Under the pieces are notes generated by a model. That model did no database searches, had not been told where the DNA came from, and worked only from the letters and a program-made list of their open reading frames with translations. This document shows, one piece after another, positions 42,363 through 53,237 of a stretch of DNA of 64,000 nucleotides. How positions within the stretch are numbered: position 1 is the first letter of the stretch; the number at the start of each line of letters is the position of its first letter. Source of the DNA: Anaerococcus vaginalis ATCC 51170 (GTDB lineage Bacteria > Bacillota > Clostridia > Tissierellales > Peptoniphilaceae); assembly GCF_000163295.1 (NCBI RefSeq), contig NZ_GG700527.1:791867-855866 (forward strand), in the 5' to 3' direction. The translations under genes and the position numbers were made by a program.

Positions 42363-43344
42363 CTTTTTTATTATCAGATGTTTTTGATTCTTTTTTTGTT
42401 TCCTTCTTTTGAGGACCATCTTCTGTTACTACTTTTGCTTTGTTAAATAGGTCTGTTAGGTAATCAGAATATTTTTTATCATTTAAAGTTTTAGAAATTT
42501 CATCTTTTAATGCTTCTGGAGAATCTTTTTTATCTGTAACTTTTATTATATGGTATCCATAAGAAGTTTTAACAGGATCAGAAACTTCATCTTTTTTCAT
42601 AGAAAAAGCTTTATCTGCAAATTCTTTAACCATTTTATCTTTAGTAAAGTATCCTAAATCTCCACCTTTTTCTGCATTAGCAGTATCTTTTGAATATTCT
42701 TTTGCAAGTTTTGCAAAATCTTCTCCATTATCTAGTTTTTCTTTTACTTGTTTTGCTGTTGCTTCATCAGCTACTAAAATATGGCTTGCTTTAACTTGAG
42801 ATAGAGTATCTTTGTTTTCTTCGTAATATTTTTTAATTTGTTTTTCATCTACTGGATTTTTTTCTTCAAACCAAGCTCTGTGTTTTTGATAAATTTCATC
42901 TTTTTTAATTGTTTCTTTAAATTTATCACTGCTCATATTATAATCTTCAAGCATTTTATCAAATTTTTCTTGTCCACCAAATTGTTGAACATATTGTAAA
43001 AATTTGTCATCAAGAGCTTTATCATCAACTTTTACATTATTTTTTTTCATATCATCTGCTATAAGTTTGTCTTGAACTAGCATTTGAACAATTGAAGGTT
43101 TTAATTGTTGTCTGCTTGCAAGCATTGCAGAATAAAAACTCATTTCATCTTTATAAGAATCTTTTGTGATTTTTTCGCCACCAACTAATGCTACTGCATC
43201 ATCTGGTAATTTTTCTCCTTTTGCACTTTCTGAAGTTTGAGTTTCATTTGATCCGTTGTCTTTTTTGTCTTTTGCTCCATCATTAGCACAAGCACTTAAT
43301 GCAAAACTTGTTGCTAAAACTAAGGCTATAAGTCTTTTGTTCAT
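42325..43344 (-). CDS. prsA: foldase lipoprotein PrsA (parvulin-type PPIase)
   Basis: This 339-residue extracytoplasmic foldase assists secreted proteins after translocation. It has a lipoprotein signal with ALSAC (Cys19), a chaperone-like N-terminal domain, a parvulin domain (about 185-275) with [29 protein letters not shown] and [10 protein letters not shown], and a Lys/Asn/Glu-rich tail. All parvulin landmarks are present. It overlaps mfd by 4 nt (ATGA) with GGAG before the ATG, and the next lipoprotein gene starts inside its tail. Confidence 0.94.
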   Translation of the reverse strand: MNKRLIALVLATSFALSACANDGAKDKKDNGSNETQTSESAKGEKLPDDAVALVGGEKITKDSYKDEMSFYSAMLASRQQLKPSIVQMLVQDKLIADDMKKNNVKVDDKALDDKFLQYVQQFGGQEKFDKMLEDYNMSSDKFKETIKKDEIYQKHRAWFEEKNPVDEKQIKKYYEENKDTLSQVKASHILVADEATAKQVKEKLDNGEDFAKLAKEYSKDTANAEKGGDLGYFTKDKMVKEFADKAFSMKKDEVSDPVKTSYGYHIIKVTDKKDSPEALKDEISKTLNDKKYSDYLTDLFNKAKVVTEDGPQKKETKKESKTSDNKKDENNKENSNSNN

Positions 43345-46300
43345 TTTTTCTCCTTAACATTTTTAATAACTTTTAATAATTCGTAACAGTCTAACAGTTT
43401 TGTATTTTTATTTGGTAATTTAAAAGCTGGATTTTGTGAAAGGTCAAATGAAAGTTCTCCGTGATAATTTTCATTAATTTGAGATAATTGCTCAAAAGTA
43501 AATTTATTTCTATCGTCATAAGATATTATTATTTCATTTTTTACTTCTCTAATTTCATCAAAACCTAATTTATCAGCAAGGGATTTTACCAATGATACGT
43601 ACATTATATTGTCAACCATTAATGGAATATCTCCATACCTATCAATCAAATCTTCAACAAGAAAACTATAGTCTTCCAAAGTTTCAATTCTTGATATTCT
43701 AGTGTACATTTCTATTTTTTGTCCTTGATCTTCTATATAAGATTCTGGAATATAAGCATCCACTTTCAAGTCAATATATACGTCATTTAAATCGCTAGAT
43801 TTAAATTCTTTTCCGCTTGCTTTATTAACAGCTTGTTGCAAGAATTTAACATATAAGTCATATCCAATAGCTTCTACTTGCCCACTTTGGCTTTCACCTA
43901 AAATATTTCCTGCGCCCCTAAGTTCTAAATCTCTCATAGCAATTTTATAACCACTGCCAAAGTCAGAAAAATCTTTAATTGATTTTAATCTTTTTTCACC
44001 TATTTCAGTTAAAACTTTTCCTTTGGCATAAGTAAAATAAGCATAAGAAGACCTAGATGATCGACCTATTCGTCCTTTCAATTGATAAAGTTGACTAAGT
44101 CCCATCATGTCAGAATCATAAACTATAATTGTGTTTACATTTTGTATATCCATACCAGTTTCAATGATTGTTGTGGCAAGAAGTATATCAATATCCCCAT
44201 TCACAAAATCTTCCATTATTTTTTCAAGATTTTTTGCAGACATTTGCCCATGAGCGATAGCAATATTTGCATCTGGTATTAATTCAACAAGTTCATTGTA
44301 AATTTTTTCGATATTATAAACTCTATTATAGACAAAATATACTTGCCCATCCCTATCAAGCTCTTTTTCGATAGCTCTTTTTATAATTGATGAATCATAT
44401 TCTAATACGTAAGTATTTACAGGAAGTCTTCTTTCTGGAGGTTCATCCAAAGTTGACATATCCCTTATCCCAGTTAATGATAATTGTAAGGTTCTTGGAA
44501 TTGGCGTAGCAGACAAAGTTAAAACATCAATATTTTCTTTTAATTTTTTTAGTTTGTCTTTATGTCTTACACCAAATCTTTGCTCTTCATCTATAATTAA
44601 CAAGCCAAGATTTTTAAATTTTATATCATTTGATAGTAACCTATGAGTTCCTACAATAATATCAATTTTACCTGATTTTAAATTTTTTATATTTTTATCT
44701 TGTTCTTTTTTACTTACAAATCTAGATAATAAAGCACACTCGACAGGATAATCTTTAAACCTTTCTTTCATTGTAGAATAATGTTGACTTGCAAGAATTG
44801 TAGTTGGTACTAAAAAACAAACTTGATAGCCGTCCATTATTGCTTTAAATGCAGCTCTTAAAGCTACTTCAGTTTTTCCATAACCAACATCTCCACAAAG
44901 AAGTCTATCCATTGGTTTGATATTTTCCATATCATCTTTAATTTCATTAATAGATCTTACTTGGCTATCCGTTTCTTCATAAATAAAAGAATCTTCAAAT
45001 TCTTTTTGCCAAGTTGTATCTTCACTAAAAGCATGTCCCTTGGCTTTTGATCTTTTTGCGTAAAGTTCTACCAAATCATCTGCTATTTCATCTACAGCTT
45101 TTTTTGCTCTTTGTTTAGCTTTTTTCCATTGATTACTTCCAAGTGATGAAATTTTTGGCTTGTCCCCTTTGTTACCAATATATTTACTAACTAAACCCAT
45201 TTGGTCAACAGGAACAAATACTTTATCATTTCCCTTGTATTCAATTACAAAATAATCTTTTTTGGTATTATTTACTTCAATTTTAGATATTCCTTTATAT
45301 ATACCAATACCATTATTTTCATGAACTACATAATCGCCAATTTCTATATCAGAATAATTAATTATATCTTTAGCGCTTACTTGTTTCTTTCTTGTTTTTT
45401 TATTCTTAAATTTATCTTTACCAAAAATATCCCTATGAGAATATACATTTATTTTTTTGTCAGTGAAAATATAACCTCTTGATAAAGAATTTTCAGTTAA
45501 GATTATATTAGTATTATTTAAATCAGAATCTAGACCAATAGAAAAATTTCCAATATTATTTTCATTAAAAATTTCTTTTATACTTTCTAGAGATTTTTTA
45601 TCAGATGCAAAAATAATAGCTTTTTCATTATTTTTAATTAAAGAATTAATATTAAAAATGAAATTTTCAATATTTTTATTAAAATTTTCTTGCTCAATAG
45701 ATTTTAATTCAATAATTTTTTTTGCTTTTATTATATTATTGTTTTTTAATAAACTTGAAGAATTTATTATAGGATAAGATTTGATATTAGTAAAAATTTT
45801 ATTTATATCTATTTTAATATTTTTAAATGATGGAAATATTTCCTCATTTTCTAACTGATTTGTAAAATCTAGATCTGATTTTTCCTTATCTTGTGAAAAA
45901 TTGTCAATTGACCTATTTAAATCTTGAAAAAGAAATATTGAATCTTTATCTAAATAATCAAAAAAGTCATCAAAATTTTCATTTCTATAGGGAGTAATTA
46001 AATCTTCATTTGCGATATATAAACTATCACTGAGATAAGAAATTATTTGGTTATATTTATCTTTTAATTTTGTAAAATTACTTGAATCTGATATATTTTT
46101 TATATCTTTTTTTATTAATTCAATTATTTTCTGATAATCATTTTTATCATAAATTAACTCTTTTGTTGGTCTAATTATTATTTCATCAATATTTTCAAGA
46201 GATCTTTGAGTGTCTTTATCAAAAAATCTCATTGAATCTATTTCTGTATCAAATAATTCTATTCTTATAGGATTATCATATTCTATAGGCCAAAAATCTA

Positions 46301-46835
46301 TTATTGAGCCTCTAATAGAAAATTCTCCTTTTGACTCAACTAATTTTGTAAAATCATAATTTAATTCTATAAAAGATTTTTTTACCTCTCTTAAATCTAA
46401 TTCACTATCAATATCAATTTTAAATGACTTATCTTTAAAAATTTTTCTTGGAGTTAATTTATTTCTTAATGCATCTAAAGTAGTAGTAATTATAAATTTA
46501 TCCTGATTAATAAGCTTTGTTAAAACTTCAATTCGATTTATTTCATTATTATTTTCTAAATTTTTAATATTATAGTAGTTGATTTCAGTTGATGGAAAAT
46601 ACATACAAGAATCATCTTGCAAAGAATTAATATCTTCACACATTAACTTTGCTTTTTTTTCATTCTCGCAAATAATAATTAATGTTTTCCCAGTATAAGT
46701 AAATAGAGTTTGAAAAATATGAGCTTTGCTCTCATCAGTTAGTCCATGTAAAAATATTGGAGATAATTTTTTATAATTTCCAATTATTTCATTAACTTGA
46801 CTAATATTATAAATTTCATTAATAAGGCTATTCAT
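43341..46835 (-). CDS. mfd: transcription-repair coupling factor Mfd
   Basis: Mfd removes RNA polymerase stalled at lesions and recruits UvrA. The protein of about 1164 residues has UvrB-like N-terminal domains, the RNA polymerase-interaction domain (near [16 protein letters not shown]), a RecG-like helicase core with [15 protein letters not shown] (Walker A) and [10 protein letters not shown] (DEEQ), the segment [11 protein letters not shown], and a C-terminal TRCF domain. I take the ATG at 46835; a TTG at 46844 lies further inside pth. The glmU-prs-pth-mfd order matches the Bacillus gcaD region. Confidence 0.97.
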   Translation of the reverse strand: MNSLINEIYNISQVNEIIGNYKKLSPIFLHGLTDESKAHIFQTLFTYTGKTLIIICENEKKAKLMCEDINSLQDDSCMYFPSTEINYYNIKNLENNNEINRIEVLTKLINQDKFIITTTLDALRNKLTPRKIFKDKSFKIDIDSELDLREVKKSFIELNYDFTKLVESKGEFSIRGSIIDFWPIEYDNPIRIELFDTEIDSMRFFDKDTQRSLENIDEIIIRPTKELIYDKNDYQKIIELIKKDIKNISDSSNFTKLKDKYNQIISYLSDSLYIANEDLITPYRNENFDDFFDYLDKDSIFLFQDLNRSIDNFSQDKEKSDLDFTNQLENEEIFPSFKNIKIDINKIFTNIKSYPIINSSSLLKNNNIIKAKKIIELKSIEQENFNKNIENFIFNINSLIKNNEKAIIFASDKKSLESIKEIFNENNIGNFSIGLDSDLNNTNIILTENSLSRGYIFTDKKINVYSHRDIFGKDKFKNKKTRKKQVSAKDIINYSDIEIGDYVVHENNGIGIYKGISKIEVNNTKKDYFVIEYKGNDKVFVPVDQMGLVSKYIGNKGDKPKISSLGSNQWKKAKQRAKKAVDEIADDLVELYAKRSKAKGHAFSEDTTWQKEFEDSFIYEETDSQVRSINEIKDDMENIKPMDRLLCGDVGYGKTEVALRAAFKAIMDGYQVCFLVPTTILASQHYSTMKERFKDYPVECALLSRFVSKKEQDKNIKNLKSGKIDIIVGTHRLLSNDIKFKNLGLLIIDEEQRFGVRHKDKLKKLKENIDVLTLSATPIPRTLQLSLTGIRDMSTLDEPPERRLPVNTYVLEYDSSIIKRAIEKELDRDGQVYFVYNRVYNIEKIYNELVELIPDANIAIAHGQMSAKNLEKIMEDFVNGDIDILLATTIIETGMDIQNVNTIIVYDSDMMGLSQLYQLKGRIGRSSRSSYAYFTYAKGKVLTEIGEKRLKSIKDFSDFGSGYKIAMRDLELRGAGNILGESQSGQVEAIGYDLYVKFLQQAVNKASGKEFKSSDLNDVYIDLKVDAYIPESYIEDQGQKIEMYTRISRIETLEDYSFLVEDLIDRYGDIPLMVDNIMYVSLVKSLADKLGFDEIREVKNEIIISYDDRNKFTFEQLSQINENYHGELSFDLSQNPAFKLPNKNTKLLDCYELLKVIKNVKEKK

Positions 46836-47412
46836 TATCTTCAACTAGCCTTTTTGAATTAAACATACTCATGGTTTTTTCTATACCTTCTTCTAAAATC
46901 ATCTCTATAGCATCGCTTGCAAACTTTACTTCTTCTTCAATGATTTTAACTTCTTGTTTTGAAAATCCACTTAATACAAAATTAGCCAAATCCATATATG
47001 AAGGTTTCTTTCCAACTGCAACTTTTATTCTTGGAAAATCATCAAATTCTAGATTGTAAATAATTGACTTCATTCCATTATGAGTTCCAGCTGAACCTTT
47101 TTTTCTTATTCTAATACTTCCAAAATCAATATCTATATCATCATAAATAACTATGAGTTTATCATGGTCAAAATCAAAATATTTATATATTTCTCTAATA
47201 GCTTCTCCTGAATTATTCATATAAGTTTGAGGCTTTACAAGCATAACTTTTTGGCCAGAAATTACTCCCTGGCCAATTAAAGATTTAAATTTAATTTTTC
47301 TTACATCAATACTATATTTTCTAGCTAAATAATCAATAGTTATAAAGCCAGCGTTATGTCTTGTGTTCTCATACTGTATACCAGGATTACCCAAGCCTAC
47401 AATATAATACAT
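46828..47412 (-). CDS. pth: peptidyl-tRNA hydrolase
   Basis: Pth frees tRNA from peptidyl-tRNA that has dropped off the ribosome. The 194-residue protein starts YIVGLGNPGIQYENTRHNAGF, including the catalytic histidine, and continues with KPQTYMNNSGEA and the VIYDDIDIDFGSIRIRKKGSAGTHNG-type segment (catalytic Asp in YDDID). It lies 2 bases after prs and overlaps mfd by 8. Confidence 0.97.
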   Translation of the reverse strand: MYYIVGLGNPGIQYENTRHNAGFITIDYLARKYSIDVRKIKFKSLIGQGVISGQKVMLVKPQTYMNNSGEAIREIYKYFDFDHDKLIVIYDDIDIDFGSIRIRKKGSAGTHNGMKSIIYNLEFDDFPRIKVAVGKKPSYMDLANFVLSGFSKQEVKIIEEEVKFASDAIEMILEEGIEKTMSMFNSKRLVEDNE

Positions 47413-47414
47413 TT

Positions 47415-48401
47415 TTATTTACCGTCCTCAAAAAGACCACTTATTGATTCGTAAGTGTTAATTCTATTTATAGCTTCAGCTAATAAAGGAGCTATTGAGA
47501 TTTGTTTGATTTTTTGAATTTTCTTTTCTTCAGGTAATTTTATTGTATCTGTAATAACTACTTCTTTTACGCAAGAATTTTCTAAATTTTCGCAAGCATT
47601 TCCACTTAAAACACCGTGAGTTGCAGCAATTGAAACTTCTTTTGCACCGTGTTCTTTTAGATAATTTGCTGCATTGCAAATAGTTCCAGCTGTATCAATA
47701 ATATCATCAACTAAAATACAATGTTTACCTTCAAAATCTCCAATTACATTCATAACTTCTGAAACATTTGGTCTTGGTCGTCTTTTTTCAATTATTGCTA
47801 TTGTTAATTTCAAATAATCTGCAAAGCTTCTAGCTCTAGTTACTCCTCCTAAATCAGGACTTACTACTACATATTCATCTGGATTGTCAAAGGCTTTTTC
47901 TTTAAAATAAGATGACAATAATCTAATAGCAGTAAAGTGATCAAGAGGTATATCAAAATATCCTTGAATTTGACCAGCATGAAGATCCATTGTTATAACT
48001 CTATCAGCCCCAGATACAGTTATAAGATTTGCCACAAGTTTAGCACTAATTGGTTCTCTTCCTCTAGTTTTTCTATCTTGTCTTGCATATCCATAATAAG
48101 GAACTACTACATTTACATAACCTGCAGATGCTCTTTTACACGCATCTGTCATAATTAATAATTCCATAAGATTATCATTAGTTGGATAAGATGTTGGTTG
48201 AATAATATATACGTCTTTACCTCTTACAGCTTCGTTAATTTTTACATTAATTTCACTATCTGCAAATTTTTTAACTTCAACTTCTCCCAATTTAATGCCC
48301 AATGATTTTGCAACAGCTTCCGCCAAATCAGGATTAGAGTTTCCTGCAAATACTACTAAATCGCCTCTTTTGATATGTGATGAACTTGAACATTCACTCA
48401 T
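47415..48401 (-). CDS. prs: ribose-phosphate pyrophosphokinase
   Basis: PRPP synthase makes the precursor of nucleotides, histidine and NAD from ribose 5-phosphate, which the tkt and rpiB genes nearby also serve. The 328-residue protein shows the substrate site [23 protein letters not shown] region, [11 protein letters not shown], and the PRPP-binding loop [11 protein letters not shown]. Length is slightly above the usual 315 because of a short Ser-rich N-terminus. It lies 2 bases from glmU and 2 from pth. Confidence 0.97.
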   Translation of the reverse strand: MSECSSSSHIKRGDLVVFAGNSNPDLAEAVAKSLGIKLGEVEVKKFADSEINVKINEAVRGKDVYIIQPTSYPTNDNLMELLIMTDACKRASAGYVNVVVPYYGYARQDRKTRGREPISAKLVANLITVSGADRVITMDLHAGQIQGYFDIPLDHFTAIRLLSSYFKEKAFDNPDEYVVVSPDLGGVTRARSFADYLKLTIAIIEKRRPRPNVSEVMNVIGDFEGKHCILVDDIIDTAGTICNAANYLKEHGAKEVSIAATHGVLSGNACENLENSCVKEVVITDTIKLPEEKKIQKIKQISIAPLLAEAINRINTYESISGLFEDGK

Positions 48402-48403
48402 TT

Positions 48404-49795
48404 TTAATTTTGCTCCTTTAACTTTTCCAAATCTCTTTTTTTCTTTTTTTCAACGTAACCAGATATATTTTTTTGTTCTGCTCTTTCTATTGAAAGCTCT
48501 CCTTGGTCAACATCTTTTGTTATTGTTGAGCCTGCAGCAATATATCCCTCTTTTTTCACATGAACAGGTGCTACAATATTAGAATTTGATCCTATAAATG
48601 CTCCATCTTCAATAATTGACCTATGCTTAAATTTACCATCATAATTTACAAAAATAACTCCACAGCCAATATTTATATCTTTACCTAAATCACAATCTCC
48701 AATATAAGCAAGGTGTCCTGCTTTTGTATTATCGTTAACATTAGAATTTTTAACTTCCACAAAATTTCCAATATGGACATTTTTGCCAAGTTTAGCCTTA
48801 GGTCTTAAATGTGAAAACGGACCAATATCTGTTCCTTGATCAACAAAAGATTTTTCTATTACAGAATTGTCAATTTTAACCTTATCTTTTATTATTGAAT
48901 CTTCAATTCTAGATGAGCCTTCAATAATACACTCTTCGCCAATTTCTGTATTTCCTAAAATTTTACATGGACCAGATATTACAGTATCTTTTCCAATTTT
49001 TACGCCCATTTCAATATCTACTATACTAGGATTATCAATAATTACACCATTTAACATGTGATAATCATTAATTCTTTGTCTTAAAAGTTTTGTAGCATTT
49101 GCTAGCTCTTTTTTATTATTTATTCCATAAAATTGATCAGGATTGTCAGCCATATAAGCTTCTACTTTTTTTCCTTCATTATTTAAAATTTCTATACAAT
49201 CTGTTAAATAATATTCATTGGACTTGTTGTCAGTATTAATCTTTTTTAAAGAATTTTTTAGATCAATCCCTTTTAAAGCATAGATACCAACGTTGATTTC
49301 ATTTACTTCTTTTTCTTTTTCGCTTGCATCTTTTTCTTCTACAATTTTTTGGAATTTATTATTTTCTCGTATTATTCTTCCATATCCTTTTGGATTGTCA
49401 ACTTTTGTTGACATAACAGTTAGACTATTATTATTTTCTTTATGAAAATCAATAAAATCTTCAAGAGATTTTTTTGTAATTAGTGGAATATCTCCATTTA
49501 AAATAAGGCAATCATCATCGTCATTTATTAAATCAATAGCCATACTTACAGCATAAGCTGTTCCGTAAGGGAATTCTTTTCCAATCTTTTGTTCTTTTAT
49601 TTCAATATTTGGAAATTTTTCTTTTAATAAATCCTTATTTTTTCCACCAATTATTATAGTATTTGAATTTTCAAATGAGCAAGCATCAACTATGTAAGTT
49701 ATAAGCTCTCTATTTAAAATTTTAGTCATAACTTTTGAGGTATTAGATTTCATTCTAGTACCTTCTCCAGCAGCAAGTATTATATTTTTTAACAT
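48404..49795 (-). CDS. glmU: bifunctional UDP-GlcNAc pyrophosphorylase/glucosamine-1-P acetyltransferase
   Basis: GlmU makes UDP-GlcNAc for peptidoglycan. The N-terminal uridyltransferase (about 1-230) has [25 protein letters not shown] and YGRIIRE. The C-terminal left-handed beta-helix acetyltransferase (about 250-440) has [45 protein letters not shown] and [17 protein letters not shown]. Both halves look complete. It lies 9 bases after deoD and starts the conserved glmU-prs-pth-mfd set. Confidence 0.97.
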   Translation of the reverse strand: MLKNIILAAGEGTRMKSNTSKVMTKILNRELITYIVDACSFENSNTIIIGGKNKDLLKEKFPNIEIKEQKIGKEFPYGTAYAVSMAIDLINDDDDCLILNGDIPLITKKSLEDFIDFHKENNNSLTVMSTKVDNPKGYGRIIRENNKFQKIVEEKDASEKEKEVNEINVGIYALKGIDLKNSLKKINTDNKSNEYYLTDCIEILNNEGKKVEAYMADNPDQFYGINNKKELANATKLLRQRINDYHMLNGVIIDNPSIVDIEMGVKIGKDTVISGPCKILGNTEIGEECIIEGSSRIEDSIIKDKVKIDNSVIEKSFVDQGTDIGPFSHLRPKAKLGKNVHIGNFVEVKNSNVNDNTKAGHLAYIGDCDLGKDINIGCGVIFVNYDGKFKHRSIIEDGAFIGSNSNIVAPVHVKKEGYIAAGSTITKDVDQGELSIERAEQKNISGYVEKKKKRDLEKLKEQN

Positions 49796-49804
49796 CTAAT
49801 CTCC

Positions 49805-50524
49805 TTATTCTGGTGCAACTTCCAAAGCAAGTGTCATCATTTGTGTATAAGCACTTTGTCTATTTTCTGCACTATCAGATTCGTTAGATACTAAGGAATC
49901 ACTAATTGTAAAAACTCCTAAGGCTCTTTTTCCATATTTTCTTGCTACAGTAAAAAGACCATAAGATTCCATCTCTACACATAAAACTCCATATTTTTGT
50001 AAATTTTCAAAAACTTTTGGATCCATTTCACTATAAAATTGGTCTGATGAATGAACTTGACCACAGTGAGTTGTGTATCCTAATTCTTGACTTTTTTTGT
50101 ATGCTTCAAGTAATAAATCAAAATCAGGTGTTGGAGAATAATGAATATTTCCAAATAAATTATCGTTAATTGATGATTCGCTACAAGCACTTGTTGCAAG
50201 AACAATATCGTGTAATTTTATATTTTCTTGCATACTTCCAGCACTTCCAATTCTAATTATTGTATCGACATCATAAAAATTAAATAATTCATTAAAATAA
50301 ATCATGGATGAAGGAATTCCCATTCCACTTCCCATTACTGAAACTCTTTTTCCTTTATAATAACCAGTATATCCGTACATTCCTCTTGTATTTGTAAATT
50401 CTTTTGCATCTTCAAGAAAATTTTCTGCTATATATTTAGCTCTTAAAGGATCTCCTGGCATCAAAACTGTATTTGCTATTTCATCTTTACTTTTTGCTGA
50501 AATATGTGGTGTTGGTATTGTCAT
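49805..50524 (-). CDS. deoD: purine-nucleoside phosphorylase, DeoD type
   Basis: This 239-residue hexameric-type phosphorylase splits purine nucleosides into base and ribose 1-phosphate. It starts TPHISAKSKDEIANTVLMPGDPLRAK, contains YKGKRVSVMGSGMGIPS and IRIGSAGSM, the substrate residues in CVEMESYGLF, and the catalytic aspartate in TISDSLVS. AGTAAGGAG-type ribosome-binding site precedes the ATG. It is first in the deoD-glmU-prs-pth-mfd run, giving a pentose and nucleotide salvage link. Confidence 0.96.
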   Translation of the reverse strand: MTIPTPHISAKSKDEIANTVLMPGDPLRAKYIAENFLEDAKEFTNTRGMYGYTGYYKGKRVSVMGSGMGIPSSMIYFNELFNFYDVDTIIRIGSAGSMQENIKLHDIVLATSACSESSINDNLFGNIHYSPTPDFDLLLEAYKKSQELGYTTHCGQVHSSDQFYSEMDPKVFENLQKYGVLCVEMESYGLFTVARKYGKRALGVFTISDSLVSNESDSAENRQSAYTQMMTLALEVAPE

Positions 50525-50555
50525 AATTACTCCTTATTTTTATATTTATAGTAAT

Positions 50556-50564
50556 ATAATATCA
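50556..50564 (-). promoter_or_regulatory. extended -10 promoter of deoD
   Basis: On the minus strand TGATATTAT is an extended -10 box, with TTTAAA 17 bases upstream as a weak -35. It lies between the tkt terminator and deoD. Confidence 0.55.
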
Positions 50565-50591
50565 CTTTTTAAAATATTTTTAAAATAAAAA

Positions 50592-50634
50592 GGGCTGTTG
50601 CAAAATTATAAATAAATAATTCTGCAACAGTCCC
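50592..50634 (-). terminator. terminator of rpiB-tkt
   Basis: GGGCTGTTGCA (50592-50602) pairs with TGCAACAGTCCC (50623-50634) with one wobble pair, around an A/T loop of 20 bases; the minus transcript then has a U tract. Confidence 0.88.
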
Positions 50635-50641
50635 TTACAAA

Positions 50642-52636
50642 TTAATTATATTTTTCTATATATTTTTTAGCTATCTCTTCTTTAGTAAATCCTAATTCTT
50701 TTTGCACATCTTTAAAATTACCTGATATTCCAAATCTATCAATAGAAATATTTATTCCCTTATCTCCTGTGAATTCACTCCATCCAAATGAACTTGCCAT
50801 TTCAATTGAAACCCTATTTTTAACATTTGCTGGAAGAATTTTTTCCTTATAAGCTTGGTCTTGTTTTCTAAATAATTCCATTGATGGCATTGATACAACT
50901 CTCACATCAATGTTAGATTTTTTCAATTCATCTCTTGTTTGTAAAGCTAATTCTACTTCACTACCTGTTGCAATTAAAATTCCATCTGGAACTTCTTTAT
51001 CAGAATCTTTAATTATATAAGCTCCATTTGAAATATCATCAATATTTTGTGTAGCTTCAAGATTACTTACGTTTTGACGTGTTAAAGCTATAACTACTGG
51101 AGAATTTTTGCTTTCAAGAGCGATTTTCCAAGAAAGTCTAACTTCATTTGCATCTGCTGGTCTTAGCATTATTACATTTGGTATTGTTCTAATCATGGCT
51201 AATTGTTCTATTGGTTGATGGGTTGGTCCATCTTCTCCAACAGCAACAGAATCATGAGTGAAAACATAAGTTACAGGAATTTGTGAAAGAGCTGAAATTC
51301 TTAAACCTGCTTTTAAATAATCTGAAAATACAAAAAATGTAGAAACGTGATGGAAAGTTCCGCCGTGTGCTACAATGGCATTTGCTATTACACTCATGGC
51401 AAATTCTCTAACGCCATACCAAACATTTCTTCCCTCAGGATTTGTATCTGAAAATCTTTCAGCATTTTTTATATTTGTTTTATTAGATGAAAATAAATCT
51501 GCGCTTCCACCCCAGAAATTTTTTGTAACTTTTGCTAAATCTTGGATAATTTCTCCACTAGATGCTCTTGTTGCAAGACTATCATCAGATGGAGAATATT
51601 TTTTAATTTCTTCCATCCAATTTTCTGGTAATTTTCTTTCAAAACCATTGATGTATTCTTTATAGTCTTTTGGATATTTTTCCTTATATTCTTCTAAAAG
51701 TTCTTCCCATTTTTCGTATGATTTTTTACCATTTTCTATAATATTTTCTTTGAATGTATCATAAACATCTTCTGAAATTTCAAAATCTTCATATTCCCAA
51801 TTGTAGAATTTTTTTGCTTCTATAAAATCGTCATTTCCTATTGGTGCACCATGGACTTTATTTGTTCCTTGATTTTTTGAACCATAACCTATAACTGTTT
51901 TTACTTCTATAAAAGTTGGACCATTTTTATTTTCTTTTGCTTTATTAATTGCATCATAAATTTCTTCGAGGTTATTTCCATCTAAAACTTTTATATAATT
52001 CCAATTTTGAGCCTTAACTCTTTGTTCAATATTTTCTGAAAAAGATGTATTTAAATTTCCATCCAAACAAATATCATTTGAATCATGAAGAATTATTAAT
52101 TTATTTAAATTTAAATGACCTGCTAAAGACATTGATTCATATGAAATTCCTTCCATCAAATCTCCATCTCCACATATTGCATAAGTATAATGATCAACTA
52201 TATTAAATCCATCTTTGTTATACATTGCAGCCAAGTGTTTTTCTGCTATTGCAAATCCAACTGCATTTGCAATTCCTTGGCCCAAAGGACCAGTTGTTAC
52301 TTCAACACCATCTGTATGTTTTCTTTCTGGATGGCCTGGAGTTTTTGAGCCAATTTGTCTGAAATTTTTCAAATCATCAATACTCAAATCATAGCCTGAT
52401 AAATGTAATAGAGAGTAAAGCATAGCTGAACCATGGCCAGCTGACAAAACAAATCTATCTCTGTTGTGCCAATTGCTTTTTTTAGGATTAACATTCATTA
52501 TTTTATTCCACAAAACATAAGCCATAGGACTTGCTCCCATTGGAAGACCTGGATGGCCACTATTTGCTTTTTCAATTTGTGCTATTGATAAACATCTTAT
52601 TGCATTTACAGCTTTTAAATCTTTTTTATCAAACAT
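50642..52636 (-). CDS. tkt: transketolase
   Basis: This 664-residue thiamine diphosphate enzyme moves two-carbon units in the non-oxidative pentose phosphate pathway. The N-terminal GHPGLPMGASPM contains conserved histidines, CGDGDLMEGISYESMSLAG is the ThDP-Mg motif, and HDSVAVGEDGPTHQPIEQL is the pyrimidine-binding segment with the active glutamate region. Length matches bacterial Tkt. Its ATG overlaps the rpiB stop (TAATG), which couples the two pentose enzymes. Confidence 0.97.
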   Translation of the reverse strand: MFDKKDLKAVNAIRCLSIAQIEKANSGHPGLPMGASPMAYVLWNKIMNVNPKKSNWHNRDRFVLSAGHGSAMLYSLLHLSGYDLSIDDLKNFRQIGSKTPGHPERKHTDGVEVTTGPLGQGIANAVGFAIAEKHLAAMYNKDGFNIVDHYTYAICGDGDLMEGISYESMSLAGHLNLNKLIILHDSNDICLDGNLNTSFSENIEQRVKAQNWNYIKVLDGNNLEEIYDAINKAKENKNGPTFIEVKTVIGYGSKNQGTNKVHGAPIGNDDFIEAKKFYNWEYEDFEISEDVYDTFKENIIENGKKSYEKWEELLEEYKEKYPKDYKEYINGFERKLPENWMEEIKKYSPSDDSLATRASSGEIIQDLAKVTKNFWGGSADLFSSNKTNIKNAERFSDTNPEGRNVWYGVREFAMSVIANAIVAHGGTFHHVSTFFVFSDYLKAGLRISALSQIPVTYVFTHDSVAVGEDGPTHQPIEQLAMIRTIPNVIMLRPADANEVRLSWKIALESKNSPVVIALTRQNVSNLEATQNIDDISNGAYIIKDSDKEVPDGILIATGSEVELALQTRDELKKSNIDVRVVSMPSMELFRKQDQAYKEKILPANVKNRVSIEMASSFGWSEFTGDKGINISIDRFGISGNFKDVQKELGFTKEEIAKKYIEKYN

Positions 52637-53079
52637 TAATTATTCTCCTCAATTTCTTTGATTTTATTTACTCTTTTAAGATGACGTCCGCCTTCAAATT
52701 CTGTTGTAGCAAAAATCTCAACAATCATTTTTGCAACTTCTGAGCCAATTACTCTTGAACCTATGCACAAAACATTACTATTATTGTGCGCTCTAGACAT
52801 TTTTGCAGAATATGTCTCAGACACGCAAGCTGCTCTTATGCCTTTAAATTTATTGGCAGCAAGGCTCATTCCTATTCCTGTACCACAAATTAAAACAGCA
52901 AAATCTGCTTCTTTGTTTAAAACTTTTTCGCATGCAATTTTTGCAAAATCTGAATAATCACAAGATTCTTTTGTAAATGTTCCAACTTTTTCAACTTCGT
53001 GTCCAAGCTCTAAAAGTTTTTCTTCTACGCTATCAACTAGATCAATACCACCATGATCATTTCCTATTATATATTTCAT
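52636..53079 (-). CDS. rpiB: ribose-5-phosphate isomerase B
   Basis: This 147-residue RpiB interconverts ribose and ribulose 5-phosphate. Its motifs are GNDHGGIDLVDSV, the catalytic cysteine in VLICGTGIGMSLAANK, and RAHNNSNVLCIGSRVIG. Some relatives act on allose or galactose phosphates, but coupling to tkt supports the ribose enzyme. AGAGAGGT precedes the ATG, and a promoter with perfect TTGACA lies upstream. Confidence 0.95.
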   Translation of the reverse strand: MKYIIGNDHGGIDLVDSVEEKLLELGHEVEKVGTFTKESCDYSDFAKIACEKVLNKEADFAVLICGTGIGMSLAANKFKGIRAACVSETYSAKMSRAHNNSNVLCIGSRVIGSEVAKMIVEIFATTEFEGGRHLKRVNKIKEIEENN

Positions 53080-53112
53080 TAAAAACCTCTCTAACTATTT
53101 GCTTATAAATAA

Positions 53113-53141
53113 AGATTATCATTTTATGACTTTACTGTCAA
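53113..53141 (-). promoter_or_regulatory. promoter of rpiB-tkt
   Basis: On the minus strand a perfect TTGACA (53141-53136) is followed after 17 bases by TAATCT (53118-53113), preceded by TGA as an extended -10. Confidence 0.7.
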
Positions 53142-53193
53142 TTTAGTAAAAGTTGTTAGAAATATCAAATTAATGGTCTTTGTATAAATTTTA

Positions 53194-53202
53194 TGGTATA
53201 AT
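53194..53202 (+). promoter_or_regulatory. extended -10 promoter of murC
   Basis: TGGTATAAT is an extended -10 element (TATAAT at 53197-53202), 35 bases before the murC ATG, which has AAAGGAG upstream. Confidence 0.7.
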
Positions 53203-53237
53203 AGTTAGGCAAAAAATATAAAAACAAAGGAGCATCA

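Noticed and set aside
45201-45482. Hydrophobic open frame opposite mfd
   Set aside because: Ile/Tyr/Phe bias comes from the A+T-rich antisense strand; no start signal.
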